DNA of 64,000 nt from Prostheceraeus crozeri. Taxonomy: Eukaryota; Platyhelminthes; Polycladida; Euryleptidae. Location of the stretch: NCBI GenBank assembly GCA_907163375.1, contig CAJQUW010011610.1, forward strand, positions 592,576 through 656,575, written 5' to 3'. Below the pieces are notes generated by a model that saw nothing but the letters and a program-made list of their open reading frames with translations, did not search any database and was not told the DNA's origin. Made by a program: the position numbers and the translations under genes. Positions 9,815 to 22,898 of this stretch are shown piece after piece (position 1 is the first letter of the stretch; every line of letters begins with the position of its first letter).

Positions 9815-11850
9815 TACATCTACATACATTAGTCGTCCTGTTTTGAAGGCAGTTGATTGTTAAGTATCACGATTATACTTTGTCAAAGTGACTTTCAAAA
9901 GTGTTGTCGATGCACAAGTTGTAGAACTCAAATAGAAAACAAGATCATACTATTTCATTTCATTGTTTCTCAAAAGACGCTGAAAGATTCAGGAAAATAT
10001 TGGCTGCAAAATATTCGAGAATTTGAAGAGGGAATTTTGAATCACATAATATCAAGAACATCTACTCGCACAACAACTAGTGCATGAATGTTTCTTTATA
10101 TCATTCCACGAGCTTTACTTATGCTTTTGATAGAGGCTAGATTGTGCATTACGCAATTGATTGAAGTTCTAGAATTTTCGGGCCATCCATTTCAGTCGTT
10201 CTTAACAAATACCTTTGTATAGATCGATCGCTTATTTTAAGAAAATGCATGAGAATTTGCTAGACGACTTCTGCACCTTTCGAATACAAACTATATATCC
10301 AGATTTCCATACTTATATGTAATTTTTCATACAACAATTGACGAATCATTTCAGTACAGAAAATTGAAATGGATGTCCAATTTCAAATCATCGCGATGAA
10401 AGTTCTTGCCAACAAATGTTTTTCAAAAACTTTGTATTAGTTCTTGTAGATAAGCTTTTTTGGCTTTCTTTATGTGGATTTTCAATTAATTCCAGGCTTT
10501 TATGGTTATGTCCATCAGACAATGTGTTGGTACAATCAAACCATCGCGAGAAAATACAGCAAATAATCCTGTTCATCCACGTTGACGCAGTGTCGGACGA
10601 GGTCTCTTCTCACTTGATCTGAATCAAATAACACGAAGGACTACAATTTTTAATGATGACTCTTCTGACTATAAATCCATCTAAGCTTTACATATAATGC
10701 CTTTCTTCTTAAGTCCGAGTTTGTGGGTTCACCGTTCAGGCATGAATGAAAAAATCTCGAGAAAATCCAAATTAATTGATTCTGAACGATCAGTAGCAAG
10801 TGTAGGCTACATCAGGGGGATATGTTCATTATGTTATAAAACAAATAAATTGACAAGATCATAATAAGTAAAATTTACATTTCGGCCAGTAATGGCAAAT
10901 TCTCTGTATCAAGAAAACACTTCCTCACTTGAGCTGTGTGTTCGGCAAATATTCGAGGTTAGATATAATAGCGCACGCCCATGCATTCTAAATACTTTTA
11001 AGAGCATTAATTTTGAGATCGCTCTTTTGAGATTAAACATTTATGTTTTATTTCTTGAGCCAGATGTTTAGCCATACAATTCTCACAGTATCTAAATTTG
11101 GAGGTATTAGGCTCAGAAAATTTACGCGATGTAGGCCTAATGTACAAAATGAAATTGAAAGATGTGAAAAATGTCATTTTTCTGAGATTTTGCGTTGTAT
11201 GTAAATTGCATGTGCATGTATGCATTGCATGTCAGTTATTTAATCAGCCATTTAATTTGTCACATAGGGATTATCTATAAATCCCTATCGCACAATAAAC
11301 ATAAATTAGTGGTTAAAAAGAATAGAAAAAAACTTTAGAACGATTAAATCCAACTTTATGTAGCAATTCTATAACTTTCCTACTGCGTCGTGTAAACTTT
11401 TATCGTGTTTGAGATCACAGTGGACTGGACACATCAGCAATGCCTTCATCATTCATAAAATCTATTTGATCATGAAGAAGCGTCGTTCTTGCAATTTAAG
11501 TGTCTGAATTTTATTTGTCTGAATTAATGTCTAATTCTACCACAATATATTCGACTATTCGACTCTTTTGCAGTTTATTTCATATATCATTTGTAGAACC
11601 TCATGCCCATTGTTCGAATAATTTTGCATGTTGTATAGGCAGGAGAATTTGACAAGAAGTTCTATTAGTCATGCATGTATAATTAAGCTGTTACATTGCT
11701 GGAATACAGAAAGAAAGCTCTTTCTCATTCACCTGAAGCACACAGGTTGTGCGTCAAATATTGTGTCCTCTTGGATCCAAGTTACAAAGAAGGCTAATAA
11801 TATCATAAGTTCAGATTAAAAACTTTTTGGCATTTGCTATATATTTCAGC
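9815..11850. other. No gene seen
   Basis: AT-rich DNA. The small ORFs present have biased or implausible composition, and I find no splice-linked exon, RNA gene or clear repeat. Confidence 0.5.
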
Positions 11851-11999
11851 ATTGATTGACATGTTCAGTCTATGGTCAGAATATCACTGGATCCATGCTT
11901 TTGAATTTGAACGAGATTTCGACTATTTCGGTGTTACCGGTTACTGCTATACATCTTTACATTTCATTTACAGGCTTATTTTTTGCTCTGAATAAATGG

Positions 12000-13329
12000 C
12001 TTTTGTTAATTATGAAAATGTGCATAACAGGAGTGTCTTACGGAGGAGTGTCTGACGAAGAGCTTGCCTTCTATACAAATGCAAGCAACGAGCGATATTT
12101 GAAAGAACTTGATCCTATTTTCTTGCAACAGTTCGAGGATCATGAACAAAACGAATTGGATGAAGAAATAATAAAAGAAATGAATACAATGGAAGAAGAG
12201 TTGCAATGCAAAACCACAGCATGGAGTACTTCGAACAAAATTAAGCAATTCAAAAACTTTCTATCCGAAAATAAACTTTCAAGTAATATAGAAACACTAC
12301 CAATAACCATATTGACGGAATATTTACGTCTTTTACGATTTTATTACTACAGCTTTAAGTAGAAAGATGGTACTGACTATGCTTCTGTGACACTTATTCG
12401 AAAACGGGCAGCGATGCGCAGATACTTAACGAGTGCATCAGTCAATCGACGCATCAACATCTTCGAAGACAAAGTTTCTTTTCACGCCAATAAGATGTTG
12501 AAATGTAAAATTGCAAAAGTATTCAGAACGGGAAAAATCGAATAAGTTTGAATTTGATGGAATCAAAGAGGAAGACTTGAATAAAATATTCAGCTATTTT
12601 CAAGGTACACTCAATCCTCATCTTCTTCAACAATATGTCTGGTTCCAATTAGCATACAAACTCGGTCTTCGTGGACGAGAATTGCAACACAAAATGCCTA
12701 AATCCTGCATAGAAATTCAAGAAGATGCATCTGGGCAAAAATAAGCTTACATCAAGACAAATTATTTATCAAAAAATGTGAAAGCGAGCTTAAGACAAAA
12801 GGAATTCGAAAACTTATCAGAAGGAAGGCTATATGACGACCCAGAAAATCCAGATTCGTCTCCCATAAAGAGATTTGAAATATTGAATGCCATTGATGAT
12901 GGGCCTTTGTATCCCCTACCTCTGAAAAATGGAAAACTTACGAGAATGGATACATAGTAATGTGGTGAGAATTTCCTGGGGAGAATGTTGCCATTGATCT
13001 CTAAGGCAGAGTGTTCAAAGCATTGCACCAATCATTCGCTTCGAGTCGGATGTGTATCGGCTTTTCAAAATGCTGGCTTCAGCTCATGCGGAAGCACCTC
13101 TGTGTCAGGACACAAAGACGGGAAAAGCGCTGGAAGGTATGTCCGACAGAACACAAAGAGGAAGCGAGAGATGTCGGACTCCCTTCAGCATGCATTAATT
13201 TCAAAGAAACGAATTACACAAGAATTTCAAAATACTAAAGTAGTTATTGAACAAGCACCAACAAACAAGCAACATGTGTATGACTTTTACAACTGTAATG
13301 TAACAAACATAAAAAGTTATGCAAAATGA
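12000..13329 (+). pseudogene. Crypton tyrosine-recombinase relic, copy 2
   Basis: Reading through several breaks, the region encodes an acidic N-terminus, FKNFLSENKLSSNIE (core-binding start) and KDGTDYASVTLIRKRAAMRRYL, then the recombinase domain: the first catalytic Arg in YKLGLRGREL, the canonical TNHSLRVGCVSAF box with its His present, SGHKDGKSAGRYVR with the GH pair and the candidate Tyr, and a basic tail. Damage: an in-frame TAG at 12360, a frameshift near 12,510, an in-frame TAA at 12742 and stops near 12,957. The order and motifs match Crypton DNA transposons. Unlike the intact copy at 8.2-9.5 kb it keeps the NHSLR His, so the two belong to different subfamilies. It is closer to copy 1 at 4.4 kb. 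Confidence 0.75.
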
Positions 13330-13769
13330 ATAGTTACCTTCATACTTTCATCACTTGCTGCACATTTATCACATTGATGGTTTTTTTTTGTTCGCTGTTT
13401 ATCTCCATTGTAGGCATGAATCATTCAGCCTTAAGTTGAAGTTTTAGGCCGTCATCATGATAATGACTTTAGAAAACTTGTCATCATGATAATGAATCAG
13501 ACACAAGTGAAAAGGCTTTCTCTAAGCATGCTTGTGATGTATAGCTCGTCGAAATCGGTACACTTTTACAGATGTTATGATGACCCAGATTTAGTGCATA
13601 ATTTTCAGTTTCTATTGATTGTTGAAAAGATGTCTACATCTTCTGGCGCTAACAAGGTCATTTTCAGGCCTTTTATATCTATGGTGTCTAGACATCTGCA
13701 TCGGCCGATGAAAGTGTTGACCCAAATAAGTTGTGAACAAAATTTCCATTCGATTTCGAATTCATCTTG

Positions 13770-14770
13770 TGTCATGATGACTGATTCGAAGCTTGAGAAA
13801 GTGTTTTTGAATGACAAAGTTTCTGTTCTTTTGTCAGAAGGACAGTTCGAACGACTAGTTAGCCGAAAAGTAGGCGTCCCAAAGACCACCGTTCACAGAT
13901 GGAAAACTAATCTATTCTCACTTTCCAGAGAGTTGGATCCCGTCGGAAAAGAAAGACACGTTTTCGAACAATCGGATGGTCATTCGCTTGATAAGAAACG
14001 CTTCTTCTTTGTCTTCAGCAGAGTTGAGGAGTTCACTTCGACAGCAGACGGTTTCTGCCATGAAGGTGAGACGTCGTCTGAAAAGTGAACACATAAAATG
14101 CCGTAAGAGACCATCAGGGATCGAATTGACCGCCAACCACAAGAGCTTTAGGTGAGGTTGAAGATGGGCGATACAACATTGCTACCACTGGCATTCTCAA
14201 ATGAATCGAGTTGTTTGGAGTGATGAAGCTTCTGTCTGTCTATGAGGTCGCGATGGCCGTTTGAGAGTTTGGATGAAGTCAGGTGATGCAATTCTTAATC
14301 ATTTGACTTTGCCTGTGAATCAAGGAGGTGGAAGATGGTTGATTTGGGCTGCGATATAGATGAATGGCCGAACTGAACTCCATATCCAAAGGGAGAACAT
14401 GAATTCCGGTGGATATGGGAATGTTTTGCAAAGGCACATTCTTCTATTGTCCTCCCAATTGGGTGATCCTTCATCCGACTGGATTTACATGGACGACAAC
14501 GCTACTTTTCACAGGAGTCGTGTAACTAATTCATTCAAAGCTCAAGCCGGTATACGAACTTTGAAATGGCCTGCTTGACCACTGACTTCGATCCCATTGA
14601 AGCGCCGTGTGAGGCGATCCATTCTTCCTGGAGATGGTGTTCCTCGACTTGAAGCTTTGCTAAGGCAAGAGTGGGAGAGTTTAGATCAAGAAGTAATCAA
14701 CTGCATGTCCAAAAGCATGCCTTCCCGGAATCGACAAGTGATTGAACTTTCTGGTGATGCTACAAAATAA
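13770..14770 (+). pseudogene. Tc1-like transposase relic (DD34E)
   Basis: The N-terminus has a helix-turn-helix ending GVPKTTVHRWK. After a frameshift near 13,925 the other frame gives SSAELRSSLRQQTVSAMKVR, the second DNA-binding half. The catalytic core shows VVWSDEASVCL (first Asp), WIYMDDNATFHRS (second Asp) and a damaged Glu region after TLKWPA. The tail ends SGDATK at 14770. Several stops break the frame. The protein is clearly close to the copy at 23.0-23.5 kb (MNS-x-x-Y and MDDNAT-x-HRS shared), so both come from one subfamily. Terminal repeats could not be fixed; a possible right end lies near 14,955. Confidence 0.75.
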
Positions 14771-15277
14771 TAGTGACCAACAGCGAACGCACCATTGATC
14801 TTTTTAAGGACCAACTGGCTCTACAGAGTCAATTTTGTTTCAAATTTTATTTCAACTTTTATTTTCATTTCTCTGTCAAATTTGTATCTGTAATTGACAA
14901 AATTTCATTAAATCAGAAAAAATAGGTGGTCCATTTTTAATGATCATTGCTGTACATGAAAAATGTGGTTGAGGGTCTTTCAGGACTTTAATTAGTTAAC
15001 ACAAACAGGCCTACCGAGTGTCGTAAGACCGCTTTAATAATTCCTCGGTCCCGCAGTACTTAGACAAAAACTTCAAAAAAAATTTCACAAAAGTTTACAT
15101 TGTCAGTTGAATTAATGGTTCGTACTTCAATGGAGATACCCTCCATCGATCACTAACTAAGTCTTAAAGTTAATTTTAAAGCTATTAAAGTTATTTTTTG
15201 AAGAAATATCCACAATCGATCAATAACAGTGACACATGTCAGCGCTTTTATCAGTCCGAAATCTTCATGAAACGCAA

Positions 15278-15954
15278 TATAAATCACTGCCTAGTGCACG
15301 GTAGATGTAATGAAAAAATAGACGTCTTAGGTCAATAAATCATATAATACTCCCAAATTTTCGAATGTCTCTTTCTCAAGGGTGTGAAATTACACTGACA
15401 GTGGGAAATTATCTTACAAACAACTGAATTAACATAGTACAAAATTCAAACACAAATAACACAGAGGTCCTACTTCTCATACTAAATAAACATTGATATC
15501 TGGGCGATACTTAGAAATGAAATCCTTCTCAGATATCTTCCGCTCAATCGTATTAGCAAATCCTCGCTTTAAAATAAAAGGGGTCACAAATGAAAGGTCA
15601 GGTAACATACTATGAGTTTTAACAAAATGTTTATGAAATAAACTCGAATCAGTTGTAAGGTGCTCATGCATACGTTGACGAAAAGAACGAAAAGTCTCAC
15701 CGATATAAAAACTTTCACACAAATTATATGTCAACTGATAAACAACATTTTTTATGTAACAAAAATTATTATTCTTACACAAACAATTACTAGTACAAAA
15801 TAAGTTTTCTTTAAATGAAACACTTCTTTTCAAATTAGGCTGGGTGACAAATACTGGCTTCAAATCAAACAAATGATGCTGGAAACTTTTAAACTCTTTT
15901 CTTATTTTAGTTGCCTGGAAATCATTAATTGCCAAAATTATAAATCACTGCCTA
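15278..15954 (-). mobile_element. Penelope-like retroelement, 5'-truncated, with 16-bp target duplication
   Basis: The minus-strand 152-residue open frame (15935 to 15477) encodes the C-terminal GIY-YIG endonuclease of Penelope-like elements: VVYQLTYNLCESFYIGETF followed by RSFRQRMHEH. The reverse transcriptase part is absent, as in most 5'-truncated copies. The whole segment is flanked by the direct repeat TATAAATCACTGCCTA (15278-15293 and 15939-15954), which marks the insertion precisely (about 645 bp). The 3' end past the frame has a CTTGAGAAAGAG...CGAAAA stretch like the end motifs of these elements. The exact flanks suggest a moderate age. No function for the host is implied. Confidence 0.85.
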
Positions 15955-18900
15955 ATTTAACTTGATATTTCATTGCTAAAAATGTTGCTGATACATATCA
16001 AACCGCTTAATCTTATGAAACAGGCCCTTGAACTGTAGTTAACAAAAGTGAGCGTTAACTCATCATTTTCTACAAGATAATTCAGTAGATGTAGTAGTGT
16101 AGTAAAATGTCTTTATTATGAAATGGAAATCTCAATTTGCGGTATAATGAGCATACACAAGGGAAAAAGTCACTAATGAAGGCAAAATAACAAGCAAAAG
16201 CAAATACTCAATTATAACAATGATCAAAAAATGCTGTCCGAAATTTTGGATTGCTATTTAAGGTGAATGAATTAGTCAAAATCGATACGCCAAACATTAT
16301 GTACAATCAAGAACAGAGCATCAAAGTCAAGCACCTCGAATGCTCCTACCCGTCTCCTCGACCTCATTGAGTAATAATAAACGTGTTTTCGCTTTTTAAA
16401 ATGTTTTTTATTTCAGAATTTTGCGTCGTGTCTTTTCAATCGAATAACATCTTAAATGTCATGTCGGCAACCATAAAACCTGTTTTGGTGTGAAATAAGA
16501 TTTGTAAAGTCGATGACATGTTATTCGCATGATTACTGAGTTTTATGTTTATATCATACTTTTATTCTTTATTCTGCTCATTATCATCTTATTATATAAA
16601 AGTTTGATTTTTATGTAAATTCTGTAAGCACCTGTTGAAGGCATTAGAATAAATGCAGAAACATCTTGTCAACTGATAGTTTGATTTCATTTTAACATAA
16701 TCTGGACACAAACTTCAGAACATACTACTTGTATTTGTTGACAATGCTACTTAACTTCTTATCAAAAGTGTTCTATGCCTTCGCATTTGTCTTTAGAAAG
16801 CTGAAGTTAGAGTGTACAATTAGTGGCTCACTTGTCTTAATCTGCTCTCACTGTGAGTAAAATATCAAGGCATTTATCATCAAGCCTGTGTATCATGCGC
16901 TCATCAGTTAATGTGATTTCAACTATAGTTCACAACATGTTTTATAGCACTGTTTAAAACACATTTAAAACTACAGCTCCAAAAAAGGGAGCACTGCTCA
17001 AAACATGCTCAAAAAAAGGCCTTGGATTTATAGACATGTTTATAACACAGCATAACTCGTGTATAAAGCATGGTATTAAAAGACATCTTTTAAAACAAAC
17101 CCCTTGAAGCAATCTGCAAACCCGTTTTGAAAAAATAAATAAAATATCTTGTTTATACTCGAAACTCATTAGGCTCAGAGCCGAGTTGTCATCTCTCCCA
17201 CTTTTAGCAAGTAATGTTTAGCAAAAAGTGCAGAGTGTACCTATTTGAAAAGTCTTCAGTTTGACCCAAAAAAAGGGAAAAATAAAATAAAGCATGTAGT
17301 ATGCAGCATGCATTAATCATGCCTTAATGTCTTAAATGTACATATAAGGAACTGAACATAATTGCATTATTGTACCCGTACTAATAGTGACCATCACAAC
17401 TGCATCTAAACTATTGATGTCACCAATGTACGCCGGGAATTAAATCCAACATTGACTAACCTGCACAGGCAATCTCTTATATTGAATGTCAAAATTTGCA
17501 AATTAACAGAAAACAAAAAATCATGGATCTAAACCATGCCATGCTTTTTGGAGCCCCATGCATCTCCTCGACACTAAAAAGACCGATCTTAAAAATGTTG
17601 CGTTTAAAGATTCAAGTTTTTTTCAAAAAGTTTCTTCAAGCGCAATTTTCGGGCGTTTAAAGTATCTGCGAGAATAGGAGCATGATGCCATTGCGATCGC
17701 GTTGATTTCCTCTGTCGATTAGCTAATTTTACCACTTTGGACCGTTCTTCGGAAAGTTTACGCAAGAGCTCTAAGTCGAATTATTCTCTTAAGCGAACAA
17801 TGCGTCATATAAAGAACTCTGTGGATTCTTTTATTACAATTTGAATGCTAGTTTTTTAAGTCTACATCATTAAATAAGCAGTAGACCTATGTGGTATGAA
17901 GCATTTGCAATGCTAATTGCTTTTCACGGACTTTAGAGTAATCGTTTCATAAGCAATTTGCAGATGCTTTTCACAATGAAATATTGCAAATTTCTATTGC
18001 AGAACACATTCTTGACATCTTTTTTTGTTTTGAAGGAATGTCTCTCACTTGACTTGTGATGGTATTTGGTATTTAATCTCCGATTTAAAAGGAAACAATG
18101 ATGAACTTTAGGAATTGTATCTCAATTGCAGTTGAAAAGCTAAGACACTACTTTGATTAAATGTCCAAAGTTTTCGTCAAAAATCAAACTGTTCTAGTAT
18201 TGTTAGTGATATTATTATATTCAATTAAGTAATTAGATGGGTGGGACAACTGAACAAAATTCAATTGTAGTCAATTTCAGCTGCCAGACTGCCTCAATTT
18301 GTTTTTGCCATCATGAAAAATTGGGAGCGTAATCATAATATCTGATGCACTTGAAAAGTCAATGACGCGAGTCTTGTATCGTCTTCAGATCATCGGATTC
18401 TTGGAGCCTGAGTGATAGCCAACTCTTTTCTTCTATTGACCTTAAAACGCTTCATGACTTTTGGCGCGCCTAATTATATGCTTTAAACTCACATCTTACC
18501 TGCAATATTGCTTATGTACAAGTATGTCTGAGGTATGTCCGTCACGATTTTGTCAACAGTCGAAGTCAAATTATGAAAGGGTCTCCAAATGGACGCAAGT
18601 AAAAGAAATGCCACTAGATAGGAAAATGGGTAGCAGTTTTGAAATAGACCTGTGGTCCGGCTCCGTTTTATCGGAGATCTTCAGACCCAGGACTGGCCCT
18701 CTCACTTGGGATCTCACGCTATGATGATAGGCTTTGAGTGTTACATAACAACTAAATCCCTTGAAAATGTGCTTAATTTTCCAATAAAGCTAATAAGAGC
18801 TCGCAAAGCATGTTTATGGTTGTAAACAGCCAATCGCTAAGCATAAAATCAACATACATAGGAAATCGTTTCGACCATTTGCAAATTGTAGCGATAGACA

Positions 18901-19790
18901 TATCACTTAAATAAAACAAATACAGTCAATGTTCTCAATACATGCGTGATTCTAAATATACATGTTTTTCTAAATTATTTTTCCAACTATTTTGAAGTTG
19001 TCGTAAAATATATTATTGAAAATTATGTGTTTTATTTTCTGCATATTCTGAAATAATCACATTTCTTATGTTGATGACATTTCTGTATATTCTAAACACT
19101 GATTATTTACTTATGTCACTGACGTTTAAATGGCTGCTGCATCATTGCATTATTTTAGATAATGACAACGTACTCATGTGATTAATACAAAACCCAACTG
19201 GATTGCGTGTATTCCAGTTGTTTCATTGTATTCAAATCTTGATTTATTGGCAAATATTATTTAGTGTCTAAGAAAAATAGCAACAATTAGTCATTTCTCA
19301 AACAGGAAAATTGTTGAAATTGTTTGAAAGGCTGCTGAAAAAATGCATGTAGCTGCCGTTGCAATCAAACAATTACCATGTACATTATGACGGAAAAGAC
19401 ATTCATCTCGTTCTTAATCTTTATTCGTGCCAAGACAATAGTTCAGTTGGACGGCACGCTGGCGTAGTGGGTGACATCACAAGAGGCTTGCGTTAGAGTT
19501 GTGTTGAAACATCGGACTTTCTAACATGTACAAAGAAAACTCAATAGTGTTGAGGGATTAAAAAATTGGCGAGGTTAACTTTAATTGTTTGAGGTACGAA
19601 AATGATGTAGTTTTAATAGCGTCATCGGAACAAGCACTGCAGATCCCGCCGGATATTTTCCAAAGTTGTCCAAAAGCGGAACAAAGGATAATGTCAATAA
19701 GAGGCGGTGGACGCCGAAAGCTCTAAAGATATATTCCGGCGAGAACTGTTCATCGAGTTTTATCTTTACAAAGAAGATTGCAAAATTTAG
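15955..19790. other. Gene-poor AT-rich stretch
   Basis: No convincing exon. A possible degenerate pol III A-box-like word (TGGCGTAGTGGG) lies near 19,463 without a B box. The 16.9-17.1 kb part is rich in TTTAAAAC-type words also seen near 28.9-29.06 kb, perhaps a diverged repeat. Confidence 0.45.
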
Positions 19791-19794
19791 ATAG

Positions 19795-20250
19795 AAATAA
19801 TCAAAGATTTATTAAATTTCAATCAATTGATTGCTCAGTAATTCCCATTTCAATTAATAAATGACATGAAGCATTCAATTAATTGATTGACTCAAATCCC
19901 TATAACAATAGATCGGTTTGATGTGATAACTAGTGGAATAGTCAATGATTATCATAGTTTATTATTTTTATTAAACTTAATTTACTACAATAAATATCAA
20001 GACCAAGCAGCTGCAAAGTTTTCAATGTCTGCTGAGCTGCTGTCTCTGATTTTTAAGGCAATTATTGATTAATTGAAGTACATCAGCAGGATATCATAAA
20101 TGGATTGATATAAATTAATTGACTGCTTAGTATATCCAATTTCAATTAACTAATTGATTGTAGCTGCAATTTCAATTAATCGATGGCATAGAAATTCAAT
20201 TACAATTAATTGATTGTCCACGGAAACAAATTTCAATTAATGGATTGAAA
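19795..20250. repeat. Cluster of AATTAATTGATTG-type words
   Basis: At least eight variants of CAATTAATTGATTG occur in about 450 bases (near 19,828, 19,850, 19,878, 20,070, 20,115, 20,150, 20,175 and 20,203), at irregular spacing and separated by unique sequence. The short ORF at 19,887-20,072 has no recognisable homology. It could be a decayed satellite or a cluster of TAAT-type homeodomain sites; the sequence cannot decide. Confidence 0.55.
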
Positions 20251-20745
20251 AGCTATCAAATTTTTAGGTCAGCTATTTAGAATATTGTTTTTCATGACAG
20301 ATGTAAATCACGCGACATGCATAAATGTAGTCAGCATATTATATCTGTAGTGTCACAGGCATCAAAGTTAGCGATGGGATAATATTGAGAAAGTTCTTGG
20401 TTGATTTATTGAGAAAAAAGACAGCAGTGATTAATGATTTTTCTAATAGAAAATTGTCTATCGGTTTGAAATCTGCTGATAGAAAATTGTATATAAATAT
20501 GGCAGCAATCAAACAATCAGACTGATGAGTTTTTAATTTGGTGTAATCACTTGTCGCGTGAAATAGTCGAGGACCATCACTTGCAATCTAAATGGCATGT
20601 CTTTTTATCCACACTTCATCTCTATGAACCCGATCCACAGCGGGCTGTGAATCGCGTTGAGATCTTGGGAGCCCCGTTCATTCTTGCAGTATTTCTTCAC
20701 ATAGCATGAAACTTATGGTAAAATGGTTCCAGGTCAGAATGACGT

Positions 20746-21217
20746 GTGTGAAGTTAGCGGAACCACCCAGTGAATCCACTTTTATCTTTAAATTTTAATT
20801 TCGCAATAACGATGGCGAATTTGTGGAATCGAAACCCAAATTCATAATTAGAATCGCGGTGTAATAAAAAAATGGTTCCATTAGGTAGTTTCACTAGCTT
20901 CACGCACGTGCATAAACATCGTTTTTAACCGCATTGTTGCAAAAAATGAAGCATGTGTTTGTGATTAGAGCAACAACTTGGAACAGGTAGCAGTAAAATA
21001 AAATATATTTACTGCGCCTATTAGCGAAGCTATAAATTTGGTTCCACTATAACTTCGCAACGGTGCCACTTTTTTATGAAAAGTTAAATTTCTCAATAAT
21101 GACTGCGAATTTGTGGAATATGATCCAGAGGCTAAAATTGATAAAATATAAGTTGCTTCGAATAGAATCTCGCAGCAATAAATTGTGGTTCCGCTGGGTG
21201 GTTCCACCGACTTCACA
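20746..21217. mobile_element. MITE or tandem pair of MITEs with about 23-bp terminal inverted repeats
   Basis: The left end GTGAAGTTAGCGGAACCACC (from 20749) is the inverted copy of the right end GGTGGTTCCACCGACTTCAC (to about 21217). The interior holds two direct copies of a roughly 180-bp unit, each with GCGAATTTGTGGAAT (20816 and 21106) and a GGTTCC...CTTCAC end (20872 and 21183). There is no coding sequence. Confidence 0.7.
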
Positions 21218-21360
21218 AACGTATCAAAATGGTCTTTTCACACAATGGTCTTAAAACTAAGTGACAGAAATGCTTTTAGCAGCATACAAAAACTAGATAT
21301 TTGCTAAAACTTTAGCAGGAGAGTCAAAAGTGCCTGATAGCACGTGGAAGTAGGCCTAAA

Positions 21361-21483
21361 CCCAGTAAACACATTACGTGAAATCTACGTAAGCTTTCGT
21401 CGAATTTTGGTCGAGATTGATTGGTGACGAAATTACGTAAATTACGTAACTATTACGAAAATACGACGTAAATTGTTTGCTGG
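21361..21483. mobile_element. Small MITE with 19-bp inverted ends
   Basis: CCCAGTAAACACATTACGT at the left and ACGTAAATTGTTTGCTGGG at the right are near-exact inverted repeats. The 123-bp body is full of TTACGTAA words. It is non-coding. Confidence 0.75.
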
Positions 21484-21489
21484 GAATAG

Positions 21490-22720
21490 GCCGTCTTTCA
21501 AACTATCAGAGGTGATCGAGTTTTCGGCATGAGCTAGTTGGACAAGCTAGAATCAATTGTAAAATACAAATTCCAAACTTGATTCAATGCACTGCCAAGG
21601 CGTATTCTCAAAACTTGGCATTGGGGAGAATCCTCATAATAAAAATTCTGTTCAGCAATATGAGCAGTGATTCTTCATGATTTTGGCTTCGCAGATAACC
21701 AAGCAATTTAACTTCTTTCACCGCGGTTCTGGAAAGTAAATTGTATGCAGTTGTAGGCTTTATTATCAAAATCTGTAATCAAATCATTAAAATCGTTTAG
21801 CCTACCGACACTAAGGCACGCTCTTTCAATAATTGTTCAACGAAAATGTCTTCGATGTGGATCAGCATTCTTTCTGCTAGCTAGATCTCGACTATCAAGA
21901 TGCTCTCAATTGATCAGTGAAACAGCAAAAAAAGACTGCAAACTACAATCTATGTAATTCTATCTTTTAATATGATTTTATCAGTTTATGATATAAGCGT
22001 TAAATAATGAAACTGACAACCTTACATAAAAGCATAGCTTGCGGTCTTTTAGCTTCTGTTTAGATTAATATAATACGATAGCATTTATTCTACAACAATC
22101 AAAGTTAACGGCTCTTTGCAAATTGTGGTGAAATTTTGCAGACCTTTGCTTAAGGTGACGCGCTCTATTGACATTGTGGAATTTCGTGTGAAAGAGCAAT
22201 AAAAGGCAATAACTGTGTAGCTTGTTGACAGTAGTGTCATAGAGATGGAACAAGAGCGCGTGCGCTAAAAGTTGACCCGAAACGCCGTTCTTCTTGGGTG
22301 AACATGCCATCAATCACTCAGCATCGAAGTCGTCATTCCATTGCATATTGTGAAATTACATTCCAACAATTCCTTCAATTGAATAGAAAACATAAAAAGT
22401 AAGGTAATAACTTGTCTGTAACTATAGTAGAGTGATAAACAGAATGCTGCTCTCTTTTAGGTGTATGCGCCCATCGGCCAACTTTATGAGGTTTATAATG
22501 AAATTACATGTACAACGCTCGTCAACGGGTTTGGTGGATGTCCTAATTAAAAATAATTTAATTACATTACAAAATTTAATAAACGTGATGCAAATGAAAG
22601 AGTACTTCTAAGATAAAGATATTTAGAATTTATTGATGCAAATATTTGGTTTAGAATACACTAAGAAACATCGAAAAGTTTCCATCTTTAATTCCATGAA
22701 TTTCTATTCTTCATAGACGA
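21490..22720. other. No gene seen
   Basis: AT-rich DNA with only short random ORFs and no recognisable repeat. Confidence 0.5.
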
Positions 22721-22898
22721 TCGCGTGATTGTCAGTTTGCCGGTGTTATAGTTCTCTCTCTCCCTCTGTCTCAGTTTCCTACCGGAAACTAAAACCATGG
22801 TTTAATATTCCGATAGGAAAATTAAACCCAACATTTTTAAGTGTGTTTTAGTTTCCCACTTGTTTTCCCCTGGTGTTGCGGCTTCTAGTTTCCTAATA

